Source of the DNA: Candidatus Gastranaerophilales bacterium
GTDB lineage: Bacteria; Cyanobacteriota; Vampirovibrionia; Gastranaerophilales; Gastranaerophilaceae
Reading direction: 5' to 3'
DNA length: 64,000 nucleotides
NCBI GenBank assembly: GCA_944324385.1
Contig: CALUWD010000007.1
Span: 16,028 to 80,027 of the forward strand
Shown here one piece after another: positions 45,375-53,525 of this stretch. Numbering within the stretch: position 1 is the first letter of the stretch; each line of letters begins with the position of its first letter. A program made the position numbers and the translations under genes. Below the pieces are notes generated by a model that saw only the letters and a list, made by a program, of their open reading frames with translations, was not told where the DNA came from and did not search any database.

Positions 45375-45746
45375 TTACCCCGTAATATCTTCTAAATCAC
45401 CAGCTTCAGCCGGAACTGATTTTTCCATTTGTGCGTATAGTTGTTTTGCAAAACCAATGTTTGATGTAGGTGAGTTTGCAACATCTCTACCTATTTGATT
45501 AAAAAATATAGATTTAAAATTATCCATATATTTTGATTCCCCAAACATTGAGTTTTCTCTATCGACTGTTTTATCCATTTGTGTGAGCATTTTTGAAACA
45601 AGTATCGCTTCAAACTCTTTTGCGATTTTCTTTAACTGTTGCCTTTGCGTACCTGATGATCTAACAGTATTGATAAAATCGTAATCTCCGCCTTGAGAAT
45701 AGCTTTGTGGTATGTAATTTTGAGTTGTGTAAAAATTATCGCTCAT
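45375..45746 (-). CDS. flgJ: Rod-binding protein FlgJ (single-domain form)
   Basis: The 123-residue protein carries only the rod-binding domain: LKKIAKEFEAILVSKMLTQMDKTV, then SMFGESKYMDNFKSIFFNQIG and an SNIGFAKQLY ending. The muramidase domain of the enterobacterial FlgJ is absent, and a separate lytic transglycosylase begins the operon at 50.5 kb. It follows flgI by 8 bases. Confidence 0.92.
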   Translation of the reverse strand: MSDNFYTTQNYIPQSYSQGGDYDFINTVRSSGTQRQQLKKIAKEFEAILVSKMLTQMDKTVDRENSMFGESKYMDNFKSIFFNQIGRDVANSPTSNIGFAKQLYAQMEKSVPAEAGDLEDITG

Positions 45747-45754
45747 TTTTAACC

Positions 45755-46876
45755 TTAAATTATTTGTAATTCAGCTTGCAAGCTTCCTGACATCCTGAGT
45801 GCCTGCAATATTGCAATTAAATCCGTTGGTGTTACCCCTATTGAATTTAGTGCGTTTACAAGTTCGCCTAAAGTCGAATTTGCTTTCATTTCAATCAAGC
45901 TACCTTCTTTCTTTTCAATGTCTATTTGAGTGTTTGTAACACCAACTGTTTGACCTTGGGAGAAAGGTGCAGGTTGTGATACATCGTTATAAGCTTGAAT
46001 TGTAACAGTTATTCCGCCATGGGCCACTGCTGCAGGCATAAGTCTGGCATCTGCTCCAATTACAACTGTTCCTGTTCTTTCATTGATTATAACTTTGGCA
46101 CGTTCTCTTGGTGCGTTTACCCTGATATTTTCAAGAATTGAAATAAAAGCAATTCTGTCGCTTAGATATCTTTGTGGAATTGTAACTTTTATACTTCCGC
46201 CATCAACTGCAATGGCGTCTGATACGTTTCTTGAAATTATATTTGCAATTTGCGCTGCCATTGTATAGTCTGCTTGATCTAAAATAAGCGTTAGTGAATT
46301 TTCATCACCAATTGCACTTATTATATCTCTTTCAATTATGGCGCCTCCCGGGACTCTACCTGTTGTTGTGATTGCAGTTCTTGAGCTTGAACCACCTGAT
46401 TTTGCACTTGCACCTCCAACTGATAGTGGGCCTTGTGCAACAGCTACGATTTCACCGTTTGGAGCTCTTAATTGGGTTTGAACAAGCACGCCACCTTCAA
46501 GACTTTTAGCATCTGCCATAGCAGATACTACAACATCAACCCTATCGCCGTTTTTTGCAAAGGGTGGAATTGTTGCAGTAACAATTACTGCAGCTGACGC
46601 ACCTTTTTGGATGTAGTTTGACTGGTCAATTGCCATACCTAAGTTTTGCAATAGCAATTGGTTTGTCATTTGTGTGTGACGGGAGTTGTCACCTGTGTTC
46701 TGTAAACCTACTACAAGGCCATAACCCACAACCTGGTTTTCTCTTACACCTTTTATGTGGGTAATGTCTTTTATTCTAACGCTTTGTGCGCTTATTGCGT
46801 TTGCTACTCCTGTATTTAGCAAGCAAAATGAAAATATAATTGCCATTGAAATAAGTTTTTTAAACACTTGTGTCAT
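45755..46876 (-). CDS. flgI: Flagellar P-ring protein FlgI
   Basis: FlgI forms the periplasmic P-ring bushing. The 373-residue protein has a signal peptide (about 1-27) and the family features VRIKDITHIKGVRENQVVGYGLVVGLQNTGD and MTNQLLLQNLG. Later come VDVVVSAMADAKSLEGGVLVQT and a C-terminal LGELVNALNSIGVTPTDLIAILQALR. The ATG abuts AAGG without spacing. A GTG three codons later (46867) has nine-base spacing and may be the true start. P- and L-rings imply an outer membrane. Confidence 0.95.
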   Translation of the reverse strand: MTQVFKKLISMAIIFSFCLLNTGVANAISAQSVRIKDITHIKGVRENQVVGYGLVVGLQNTGDNSRHTQMTNQLLLQNLGMAIDQSNYIQKGASAAVIVTATIPPFAKNGDRVDVVVSAMADAKSLEGGVLVQTQLRAPNGEIVAVAQGPLSVGGASAKSGGSSSRTAITTTGRVPGGAIIERDIISAIGDENSLTLILDQADYTMAAQIANIISRNVSDAIAVDGGSIKVTIPQRYLSDRIAFISILENIRVNAPRERAKVIINERTGTVVIGADARLMPAAVAHGGITVTIQAYNDVSQPAPFSQGQTVGVTNTQIDIEKKEGSLIEMKANSTLGELVNALNSIGVTPTDLIAILQALRMSGSLQAELQII

Positions 46877-46890
46877 CCTTTTTATAATTA

Positions 46891-47505
46891 TTAGAATATG
46901 TATCTCATGAAACGATAAAGCACGCCCTCGTTTTGACCTCTTGAAACTGTACCTGAGCCACTCATTGCAAATTGCAGATTGGCAACTTGATTTGAGCTAA
47001 TTTCCCCTTGTTGGTCAATCCATCTTGGGTCGATAATTCCTGAAACCAAAAGATCTACGCGCTCGTTTGCATTAACAAGGCTTTTTTTGCCTTGTACAAG
47101 TAAGTTGCCATTTGGCAAAAGTTGTATAACTTGGACTGCAACTTTGTCTTGAATACCCAAGCTTCGTTGGGTATTTGTAGAACCAGATACTGAAATTGTG
47201 CCACTTGTTCCGTTTAGTGCACCTTTTAGATTTGTTTTAAATATTGTGTTAATTGCATTTGATAAGTTTTCAAGAATGCTCGAGTTTTTTTCAGTTTTAT
47301 AAACGCCAGAATCAGTTAATGTTGGAACTTCGTCGATTACAATTGTTACAAGGTCGCCAACATTTCTTGCGCGAACTGAGCTATATAGTGGTCTTGGTTC
47401 AATAAAGCTTGATTGTGTAGCATTTAGTGAAAAAAGACTTTCAGCGTTTGCGCCTGTTGTCAAAAAGCTTATAAAACATAATGTAACTGCTAACTTTTTT
47501 ATCAT
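46891..47505 (-). CDS. flgH: Flagellar L-ring protein FlgH
   Basis: FlgH forms the outer-membrane L-ring and is normally a lipoprotein. The 204-residue protein has VGDLVTIVIDEVPTLTDSG, the DKVAVQVIQLLPNGNLLVQGKKSLVNANERVDLLVSGIIDP region and an ISSNQVANLQFAMSGSG ending typical of the family. Its signal peptide (about 1-21) ends NAES with no lipobox cysteine, so lipid attachment in the usual way is not possible. The gene sits between flgA and flgI. Confidence 0.94.
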   Translation of the reverse strand: MIKKLAVTLCFISFLTTGANAESLFSLNATQSSFIEPRPLYSSVRARNVGDLVTIVIDEVPTLTDSGVYKTEKNSSILENLSNAINTIFKTNLKGALNGTSGTISVSGSTNTQRSLGIQDKVAVQVIQLLPNGNLLVQGKKSLVNANERVDLLVSGIIDPRWIDQQGEISSNQVANLQFAMSGSGTVSRGQNEGVLYRFMRYIF

Positions 47506-47516
47506 CCTTTTATCCT

Positions 47517-48239
47517 TTAAATTCTAACTGTTGCTTCGTTTTTATTGCTTACTGTTGCGTTGTATACTTTGTTATATTTAAGGCTTTTAACTAAAATGTT
47601 ATCTCCTATACTTCCCTCTTTTAGTGCTTTTCCATCCACTGTTATTTTTAAATTATCTTTTGATTTAAAAACAATGTTTATTGTGGAATCCTTTAGTACA
47701 TCCGGTTTTGATTTTACGTAAGTTTTTAGAATTATACCGTCCTTTTGAATGTTTCTTGTTGCTACAAGTGGTTTTTGCGGGAACGTCTCGATTGTTTGCC
47801 CTAAATACTGTCCTATTTCACTTTTTTTTATTGATGAGTTTGAAATTGTAATATTTTGCTCTCTTGCAATAGGATTAGTTGCACATAGGACATCTCTATA
47901 AACAAGAGTGTTAACACTTATTGGGAAGGATTTTATAAAAGTAGTTCCGTCATAAATGCTTACTCTTTTTAAATCTCTGCTTAAAAATCCGTTTGTGTTT
48001 GAATCAACTTTAATGATTGGTTGATTTTTTGTTTGAATGTTGGTTTGTGGCATGTTTAAAATTCTGACTTCAATTTCTCCGCCACCAAGTTTTTCAATTT
48101 GTTTTTGTGCTTGAATTGTTATTTGTTTTTTAACTTCTGTTTCAAAATCAGCTCTGCTTAGTGTGTACGCGCTGACACTTGATACGCTAAGGGCGAGTAT
48201 AAATAATGATATTAAACTTTTTATTGTTTTATTTTTCAT
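47517..48239 (-). CDS. flgA: FlgA-like P-ring assembly chaperone
   Basis: FlgA helps assemble the P-ring in the periplasm. The 240-residue protein has a signal peptide (about 1-24) and a SAF-like C-terminal half (NPIAREQNITISNSSIKKSEIGQYLGQTIETFPQKPLVATRNIQKDGII and IVFKSKDNLKITVDGKALKEGSIGDNILVKS). It starts two bases after flgG stops and precedes flgH. Confidence 0.9.
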   Translation of the reverse strand: MKNKTIKSLISLFILALSVSSVSAYTLSRADFETEVKKQITIQAQKQIEKLGGGEIEVRILNMPQTNIQTKNQPIIKVDSNTNGFLSRDLKRVSIYDGTTFIKSFPISVNTLVYRDVLCATNPIAREQNITISNSSIKKSEIGQYLGQTIETFPQKPLVATRNIQKDGIILKTYVKSKPDVLKDSTINIVFKSKDNLKITVDGKALKEGSIGDNILVKSLKYNKVYNATVSNKNEATVRI

Positions 48240-48241
48240 AA

Positions 48242-49027
48242 TTATTGAAGATTATTTGTTACCTGTAGAATATTTGAAGCTGATGTGATTATTTTTGAAT
48301 TTGATTCAAAAGCGCGTTCTGCTTTAATTAGAGCAATCATTTCCTCAACTGTTTGCACATTTGAGCCTTCAACAAAGTATTGTTGAATTGTACCGTAGCC
48401 GTCTTGACCTGCAATACCAGGGACAGGAACGCCGGAAGCCGGTGTTTCAAGGTATAAGTTGTGTCCTGCTGCAGCAAGACCGGAGTTGTTTTGGAATTTT
48501 ACAATTTGCAATTGTCCGACTTGAGTTTGTTCAGGCTGAGAGCCGACTTTAACATATACCATGCCCTGTGGAGTTATAGTAATTTCTTTTGTATTTTGAG
48601 GAATTTGAACAGGAGGCATAAGTTGATAACCGTCAGTTGTGGTAAGTGAACCGTTGGCATCCATTTTGAAAGAACCGTCACGAGTATAGGCTATTGTGCC
48701 GTCATCAAGTGTTATTTGGAAAAAACCATCACCTTCTATTGCAACATCTAGGTTTCTTCCTGTTGATTGCATAACACCTGTTGTAAAAATTCTCGATGTT
48801 GCTGCGGTTTTAACACCAAGACCTATTTCAACACCAACTGGCTGATATGTACCTTGCCCCATTTGTGCGCCTGCTGCACGCTCTGTTTGGTAAATCAAAT
48901 CTTGAAATTCTGCACGAACTTTTTTGTAGCCGTAGGTATTTACGTTTGCCATGTTGTTGGAGATAACATCAAGATTTGTTTGTTGTGCTATCATACCTGT
49001 TGCTGCTGTGTGTAAAGATCTTAACAT
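48242..49027 (-). CDS. flgG: Distal rod protein FlgG
   Basis: The 261-residue protein starts MLRSLHTAATGMIAQQTNLDVISNNMANVNTYGYKKVRAEFQDLIYQ and ends VQTVEEMIALIKAERAFESNSKII, both classic for FlgG. It also has QGTYQPVGVEIGLGVK and GDGFFQI. AAGGAG lies 13 bases before the ATG. It follows flgF by 17 bases. Confidence 0.97.
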   Translation of the reverse strand: MLRSLHTAATGMIAQQTNLDVISNNMANVNTYGYKKVRAEFQDLIYQTERAAGAQMGQGTYQPVGVEIGLGVKTAATSRIFTTGVMQSTGRNLDVAIEGDGFFQITLDDGTIAYTRDGSFKMDANGSLTTTDGYQLMPPVQIPQNTKEITITPQGMVYVKVGSQPEQTQVGQLQIVKFQNNSGLAAAGHNLYLETPASGVPVPGIAGQDGYGTIQQYFVEGSNVQTVEEMIALIKAERAFESNSKIITSASNILQVTNNLQ

Positions 49028-49044
49028 TGCGTTTTTCTAACTCC

Positions 49045-49920
49045 TTAGCCTTTTATGACGCCCAAGTTTATAGCTTGAGATACTGTGTCACCTTGTGTTT
49101 TAACAATTTTTGCCATCGCCTCATAAGCTCGTGTGACAGTTATTGTGTTAACCATTTCATAAATTGTATTTGTATTTGAACTCTCTAGCATTCCCTGTTG
49201 TAGTCTTGCGCCTCCATTATTTTGGTAAATTCCAATATCAACTCCTTCAGGTTGAACAAATTTTCCTTCACCTTGTGCTGATACTAGAGTTTTGTTTCTA
49301 AAATCTACTATTTGAATTTGCTGTAGAGTTCTTGGTGTGTCAGGATTTGTTACCTGAATAACACCATTTTCGCCTATATTTAAATCTTTTAGTGAATCAA
49401 TTCTGTTGTTTGGGTTAAATTCTTCTTCCTCAGGGTCAAGGGTTATTCTTATTCTTCTGTTTTGAGTGTCCATAACCCAATCACCATCTTTTGTTACAAG
49501 ATAAAAATCATCTGTGAGTTGAAAGTTCCCTGCCCTTGTGTAGTAATAATCTTCTTCGTTGTAGGGTACATTGTCAGGCACTTGTTGATGTCTTATTTTA
49601 AAGAACCCATCCCCTTGAATACCTACATCTAATTTGTTACCTGTAGGTATTAAACCTCCTTGTGAAAAGTCAATATATGTTCTATCTGCTGCGTTTCCTA
49701 AACTTAGGCTGCCAACCCTTATAAAATCTGTATCTTTAGGGTTATTTGTAAAAGGAACTTTTTTAACTTCGACATCGGCTTGCATTAAGTCTTTAAAAGT
49801 GATGTTTGTCTTTTTAAAACCAACGGTGTTAACGTTTGCAAGGTTGTTTGAGTTAACGTCTTCCTGTTTTAAAAGCGACATCATACCTTTTGTTGCAGCT
49901 TCAAGACCTCTTGTAATCAT
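49045..49920 (-). CDS. flgF: Proximal rod protein FlgF (FlgG paralogue)
   Basis: The 291-residue protein has the rod-protein ends (ITRGLEAATKGMMSLLKQEDVNSNNLANVNTVGFKK and MVNTITVTRAYEAMAKIVKTQGD). Between them is a middle unlike FlgG, with NPKDTDFIRVGSLSLGNAADRTY. FlgF or FlgG-like assignment follows from the pair next to flgG. The ATG overlaps the end of the transglycosylase gene by four bases. Confidence 0.9.
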   Translation of the reverse strand: MITRGLEAATKGMMSLLKQEDVNSNNLANVNTVGFKKTNITFKDLMQADVEVKKVPFTNNPKDTDFIRVGSLSLGNAADRTYIDFSQGGLIPTGNKLDVGIQGDGFFKIRHQQVPDNVPYNEEDYYYTRAGNFQLTDDFYLVTKDGDWVMDTQNRRIRITLDPEEEEFNPNNRIDSLKDLNIGENGVIQVTNPDTPRTLQQIQIVDFRNKTLVSAQGEGKFVQPEGVDIGIYQNNGGARLQQGMLESSNTNTIYEMVNTITVTRAYEAMAKIVKTQGDTVSQAINLGVIKG

Positions 49921-50519
49921 ATTTTACCTCCTTTTATTGCTTCATAGGAGGCTAAAATATTTTTTACATAGTTTTGTGTTTCTTTATAGGGTGGAATATC
50001 CCCGTACTTTTGAACTGCCCCTGGGCCTGCGTTATAAGCTGCAAGAGCAAGTTTTGGGTCGTTGTTAAAACGATTTAGCATGCTTTTTAGATATTTAACC
50101 CCGCCCTCAATATTTTGTTCAGGGTCAAATGCGTCAACAACACCAAGACCTTTAGCTGTTTGAGGCATAAGCTGCATTAATCCCATAGCGCCACATTTTG
50201 ATTTAGCATCAGGGTTAAAGCCTGATTCTTGTTTTACAACAGCTTTTATAAAATCAGGGTCAAGATTATTTTTTTGTGCGTATTTTTCAATTAAACTTTC
50301 TATATTTTCCCTTGAATTTTTAAAAGAAATTTTCTCAATAGAGTTTTCAGGTTTATCTTGAGCCATTTTCTCGTCAAGAATGCTTTTAAATTCTTTTGCT
50401 GCAGCATTATTTTCAACACTGACATCGTTTTCATTGCCGAAAACGCGGTTAATGCTGTTTTCTATAGAACTTAACCTCCTTAAGGTTAAGTCAAGACCTG
50501 TGATTAAGCCCTCACTCAT
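49917..50519 (-). CDS. Lytic transglycosylase (SLT domain) of the flg operon
   Basis: The 200-residue protein has an SLT-type domain at about 73-195 with catalytic Glu98 in VVKQESGFNPDAKSK. GAMGLMQLMPQTAKGLG, AAYNAGPGAVQKYG and YVKNILASY follow. There is no signal peptide, so it may leave by the flagellar export route, as rod-associated muramidases do. As first gene of the operon it would open the peptidoglycan for the rod, replacing the missing FlgJ domain. Confidence 0.92.
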   Translation of the reverse strand: MSEGLITGLDLTLRRLSSIENSINRVFGNENDVSVENNAAAKEFKSILDEKMAQDKPENSIEKISFKNSRENIESLIEKYAQKNNLDPDFIKAVVKQESGFNPDAKSKCGAMGLMQLMPQTAKGLGVVDAFDPEQNIEGGVKYLKSMLNRFNNDPKLALAAYNAGPGAVQKYGDIPPYKETQNYVKNILASYEAIKGGKI

Positions 50520-50550
50520 TTTTATATAAACCTACCTCTTACCATTTTGC

Positions 50551-50565
50551 AGGCATAAAATGCCT
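50551..50565. repeat. Inverted repeat in the leader of the flg operon
   Basis: AGGCAT and ATGCCT are separated by AAA. It lies about 32 bases before the ATG of the transglycosylase gene. It could be an operator or a small RNA hairpin. The 50520-50660 stretch otherwise has no clear promoter that I can place. Confidence 0.35.
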
Positions 50566-50660
50566 TACAATATAAATATAACCTCACGCAGCATTTGTTC
50601 TCATCAATCAAATGATGGAATTTTTTTAAAAAAATAAATCTTTAGATTGATTTTAAAATT

Positions 50661-50686
50661 AAAAAACCGGCAAATGCCGGTTTTTT
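50661..50686 (-). terminator. Terminator of the small gene at 50.7 kb
   Basis: AAAAAACCGGCA (50661-50672) pairs with TGCCGGTTTTTT (50675-50686), two-base loop. On the minus strand it ends in a run of T right after the stop. It can also act on the plus strand. Confidence 0.85.
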
Positions 50687-50694
50687 TGGGGTTG

Positions 50695-50937
50695 TTATTC
50701 AAAAACTTTAGAGATAAAACAAATTGCGTCCATAAATGTTTCTTTTACAAATTCTTTTGCAAGTTTGTCTAGTGGTTTGTTATCAATATGTTCAAATGCT
50801 AATGCTATTGGATCTCTTGTTCTTCTGAAAGATGGGACAATGCTTCTTGCATCCATATAATCAAGTTTTGCTTTTAAGTCTTGAGTGTCTTGGAATTTTA
50901 TAACTTGTTCTTGTACATCAAATATTGTAGTGCTCAT
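50695..50937 (-). CDS. Small orphan protein, 80 residues
   Basis: The protein begins MSTTIFDVQEQVIKFQDTQDLKAKLDYMD and ends with a helix (DKLAKEFVKETFMDAICFISKVFE). There is no signal peptide or known motif. GAGGAAAAA precedes the ATG and a strong terminator follows, so it is a single-gene unit of unknown role. Confidence 0.7.
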   Translation of the reverse strand: MSTTIFDVQEQVIKFQDTQDLKAKLDYMDARSIVPSFRRTRDPIALAFEHIDNKPLDKLAKEFVKETFMDAICFISKVFE

Positions 50938-51118
50938 CTTTTTTCCTCGTTTGGTATATCGTACTTATATAAAAAATATATTCTTTAAAAAATTGCTATT
51001 TAAATTAATTTCGTGTTAATATTTCTTAATAATAATCTTAGTTAGCTTGGGTAATAGCAAAAAAAATAATTTTTGTGTTTTATGTTTTTAGTGTTGTATA
51101 TATTAGCAGGGGAAAATA

Positions 51119-52588
51119 ATGAAAATTAGTGCTACAGGAAGTGCATATAAATCGGTGAATTTTGGGAGAAGTTTAACCAAAGAGGAAACAACACAAGCTT
51201 ATAATGTTGCAAAAGAAGCCAGAAAATTAATGGGCATGGAGCAAGGTAACGGTGTTTTGGTTTTGCCATCCGGAAAGCTTCCTGATAATCAAGCTGGAAA
51301 TCCAAAAGAAATATTGAATAAGTTTTTTGCAACGGTAAAAAACTTGCTTGGTATAAATTCAGTTGAAGTTGTAGGTGATATTGACGATACTGAGGTTGAA
51401 AGCTCTCTTAGGTCTGCGCTTGAAGATAATGGATTAAAAAGAATTGTAAAATTTATTCTTCCTGCAAAAGAAAGTGAACTTTCAAAAGCTGTAGAAGACG
51501 TTGCAAAAGAAGCTGACGGGCTTCGTATCGTGACAGATAAAAATTTCACCAAGGAAAATGCGCAAACAATAGAGAATGTATTTAAGAAGGTTAAAGGTGA
51601 AAAATACGATTCAAGCTTGTTAATGTATGATCATGGCGGCAAGGCTTATAATTGGGGTCCTGATGGATTAACGCCTCCTTACAGCGGTAGGGTGATTATT
51701 GGTTCAAGCAATTATTTAAATGATAACGGTGCCCTGTGGGGTTCTACAAGTTTTTATACCGACAGAATGGGGCTAAAGCAGGGTGATTTTATCCATGGTG
51801 TTGCAAGTTCTTCTGATAACATTACTCTTGCTGCACAAATGAGAGATATGAATCAAATAAAACAAGCTGAAAAACTTTTAGAATCAGAGCTTAAGCTGCA
51901 TGAAGATGAATTGTTAACCCCTGCAAGATATGCTGCGGCAAAAAGAGCTGATGTTGCCTTGTCTCAGAATTTTTACAAACATTACAATGACATTATTCCT
52001 GATAAAGTGGCAAATGTAGCTGATTTTGAAAAGGCTTATCAAGAATCTTTGCAAAAAGGTTTTGGAGATAATTATTTTGATTCTCTTGCAAAAGCAATGA
52101 AAGCACTTGGTTTGAGCGAAAGCTCTCCTCAAGCGTACGAAAAAATATGCGAATATCGAAATGCACTTTATTCTGTAGGTGCAAAAACTGCTGACGATTT
52201 GACAGCACTAAGTGCTCAAGAGCTTCAAGCGGCTTACAAAGATACTTCAAATGTTGTCTTGCAAGGTGTTGAAATAAAGAAAGTAGCCCTTGAAAAAGCT
52301 AAAAAAGAGGCAGAGATTAAAGCAAAAAATGCACCAATACTAGAACAATACAATAAAAAACAAGCTGCAATGCTAAGTGATGGTGTAAAAATATCAAAAG
52401 AGATGAACCCTCTTGATGCAACAGCTTTTGATAGATTTTTAAACTTTGCTCAAAAACATAAGAAAATGCTTGCCTTTGGCGGGTTATTTGCGGCTGTTGC
52501 AATAGTAGGTGCTACAATGCGCTCTTATAATAATGAAGTGGCCCAAAAAACAGAAGTTGCAAGACCTAAGCCTGACGGATTTAATTAA
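51119..52588 (+). CDS. Large orphan protein with N-terminal NFG motif and C-terminal membrane anchor
   Basis: The 489-residue protein starts MKISATGSAYKSVNFGRSL, has no signal peptide and carries one hydrophobic segment near residues 453-470 (MLAFGGLFAAVAIVGATM). That makes it probably tail-anchored. A mixed alpha/beta region (about 15-230) precedes a helical region with a Lys/Glu/Ala-rich stretch (about 395-420). No family is recognised. AGGGGA lies before the ATG. Its end overlaps the convergent pilD by eight bases. The N-terminal motif recalls the orphan at 30.9 kb. Confidence 0.75.
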   Translation: MKISATGSAYKSVNFGRSLTKEETTQAYNVAKEARKLMGMEQGNGVLVLPSGKLPDNQAGNPKEILNKFFATVKNLLGINSVEVVGDIDDTEVESSLRSALEDNGLKRIVKFILPAKESELSKAVEDVAKEADGLRIVTDKNFTKENAQTIENVFKKVKGEKYDSSLLMYDHGGKAYNWGPDGLTPPYSGRVIIGSSNYLNDNGALWGSTSFYTDRMGLKQGDFIHGVASSSDNITLAAQMRDMNQIKQAEKLLESELKLHEDELLTPARYAAAKRADVALSQNFYKHYNDIIPDKVANVADFEKAYQESLQKGFGDNYFDSLAKAMKALGLSESSPQAYEKICEYRNALYSVGAKTADDLTALSAQELQAAYKDTSNVVLQGVEIKKVALEKAKKEAEIKAKNAPILEQYNKKQAAMLSDGVKISKEMNPLDATAFDRFLNFAQKHKKMLAFGGLFAAVAIVGATMRSYNNEVAQKTEVARPKPDGFN

Positions 52589-53525
52589 ACCAAAAGTTTA
52601 ATATTTGCTTTGAATAAAATATTATTAACAGTGCACTAATCACAAGTGCAGGGCCAAATGGCATATAGTAAAAGTTACCCTGTTTCTTGCTTTTCATGTT
52701 CTTTAAAAGAGTAAACAAGCAAGAAATTAAGATGATGCTTAAAATTGCAAGATAAGTTAAATAATAAGAGCATTCTGGTTTTATAAATTTTATTGAAATT
52801 ATGCTTAATATTGTAGCTATAATAGAGCCAGCGCAGGGGTAATTTTTGTTTTTGACGTATTTTAAAAACAGGGCAGGCATGGCAAAAAATGCTTGTAAAA
52901 CTATGCTTATGAAAATATTTAAAATAAGTAATTTCCAGCCTAAAAGTGCGCCTAAACCCATTGCAATGAGTGTGTCACCTTCTCCAAAGGCTCTGGTTTT
53001 TACAGTAATTGTGCCAATGTGCGCTAAAGTTTCAAATATTAAATAACCTGCTATAATGCCCAAAATACTTTGTACAATTGAGATTGAGCCAAAATTTAAA
53101 ATGTTATATAAAAGTCCTAAGCCAATTAAAATGTAAGTATGCAAGTCAATTACAACTTGCTCTTTAAAGTCTGTTATGCAAATTAAAATAAAGATTGATG
53201 AAATAACGCATAAAATTAAGGTTTTAAGGGTTAAACCAAAATTTAAATACATTGCAATGTATAAAATTGCATTTGCGCTTTCAACAATGGGATATTGGAC
53301 TGAAATCGGTTGTTTGCAAAATTGGCATTTACCAAGAAGAAAAATATAAGAAATTACAGGTATGTTTGTATACCAGTTTAATTTTTTACCGCATTTGGGG
53401 CATTTTGAAGGTGGAAAGACAATGCTTTCGCCGCTTAAGCCTCTAAGTGCGACAACATTTAAAAAACTGCCTATGCTAAGACCTATAAGGACTACAAAAA
53501 AGCCATAAAGCATTTCAATGCTCAT
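52581..53525 (-). CDS. Prepilin peptidase (A24 family, PilD/TadV-like)
   Basis: The enzyme cleaves the leader of type IV pilins and related proteins and usually methylates the new end. The 314-residue membrane protein has the N-terminal methylase region with paired cysteines (CPKCGKK, CQFCKQP). The aspartic protease motifs are Asp in ITDFKEQ and FGEGD in the second half. It overlaps the sigma-factor gene by 11 bases, an unusual pairing that suggests shared control of pilus-type functions. The pilin genes are not in the window. Confidence 0.93.
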   Translation of the reverse strand: MSIEMLYGFFVVLIGLSIGSFLNVVALRGLSGESIVFPPSKCPKCGKKLNWYTNIPVISYIFLLGKCQFCKQPISVQYPIVESANAILYIAMYLNFGLTLKTLILCVISSIFILICITDFKEQVVIDLHTYILIGLGLLYNILNFGSISIVQSILGIIAGYLIFETLAHIGTITVKTRAFGEGDTLIAMGLGALLGWKLLILNIFISIVLQAFFAMPALFLKYVKNKNYPCAGSIIATILSIISIKFIKPECSYYLTYLAILSIILISCLFTLLKNMKSKKQGNFYYMPFGPALVISALLIIFYSKQILNFWFN

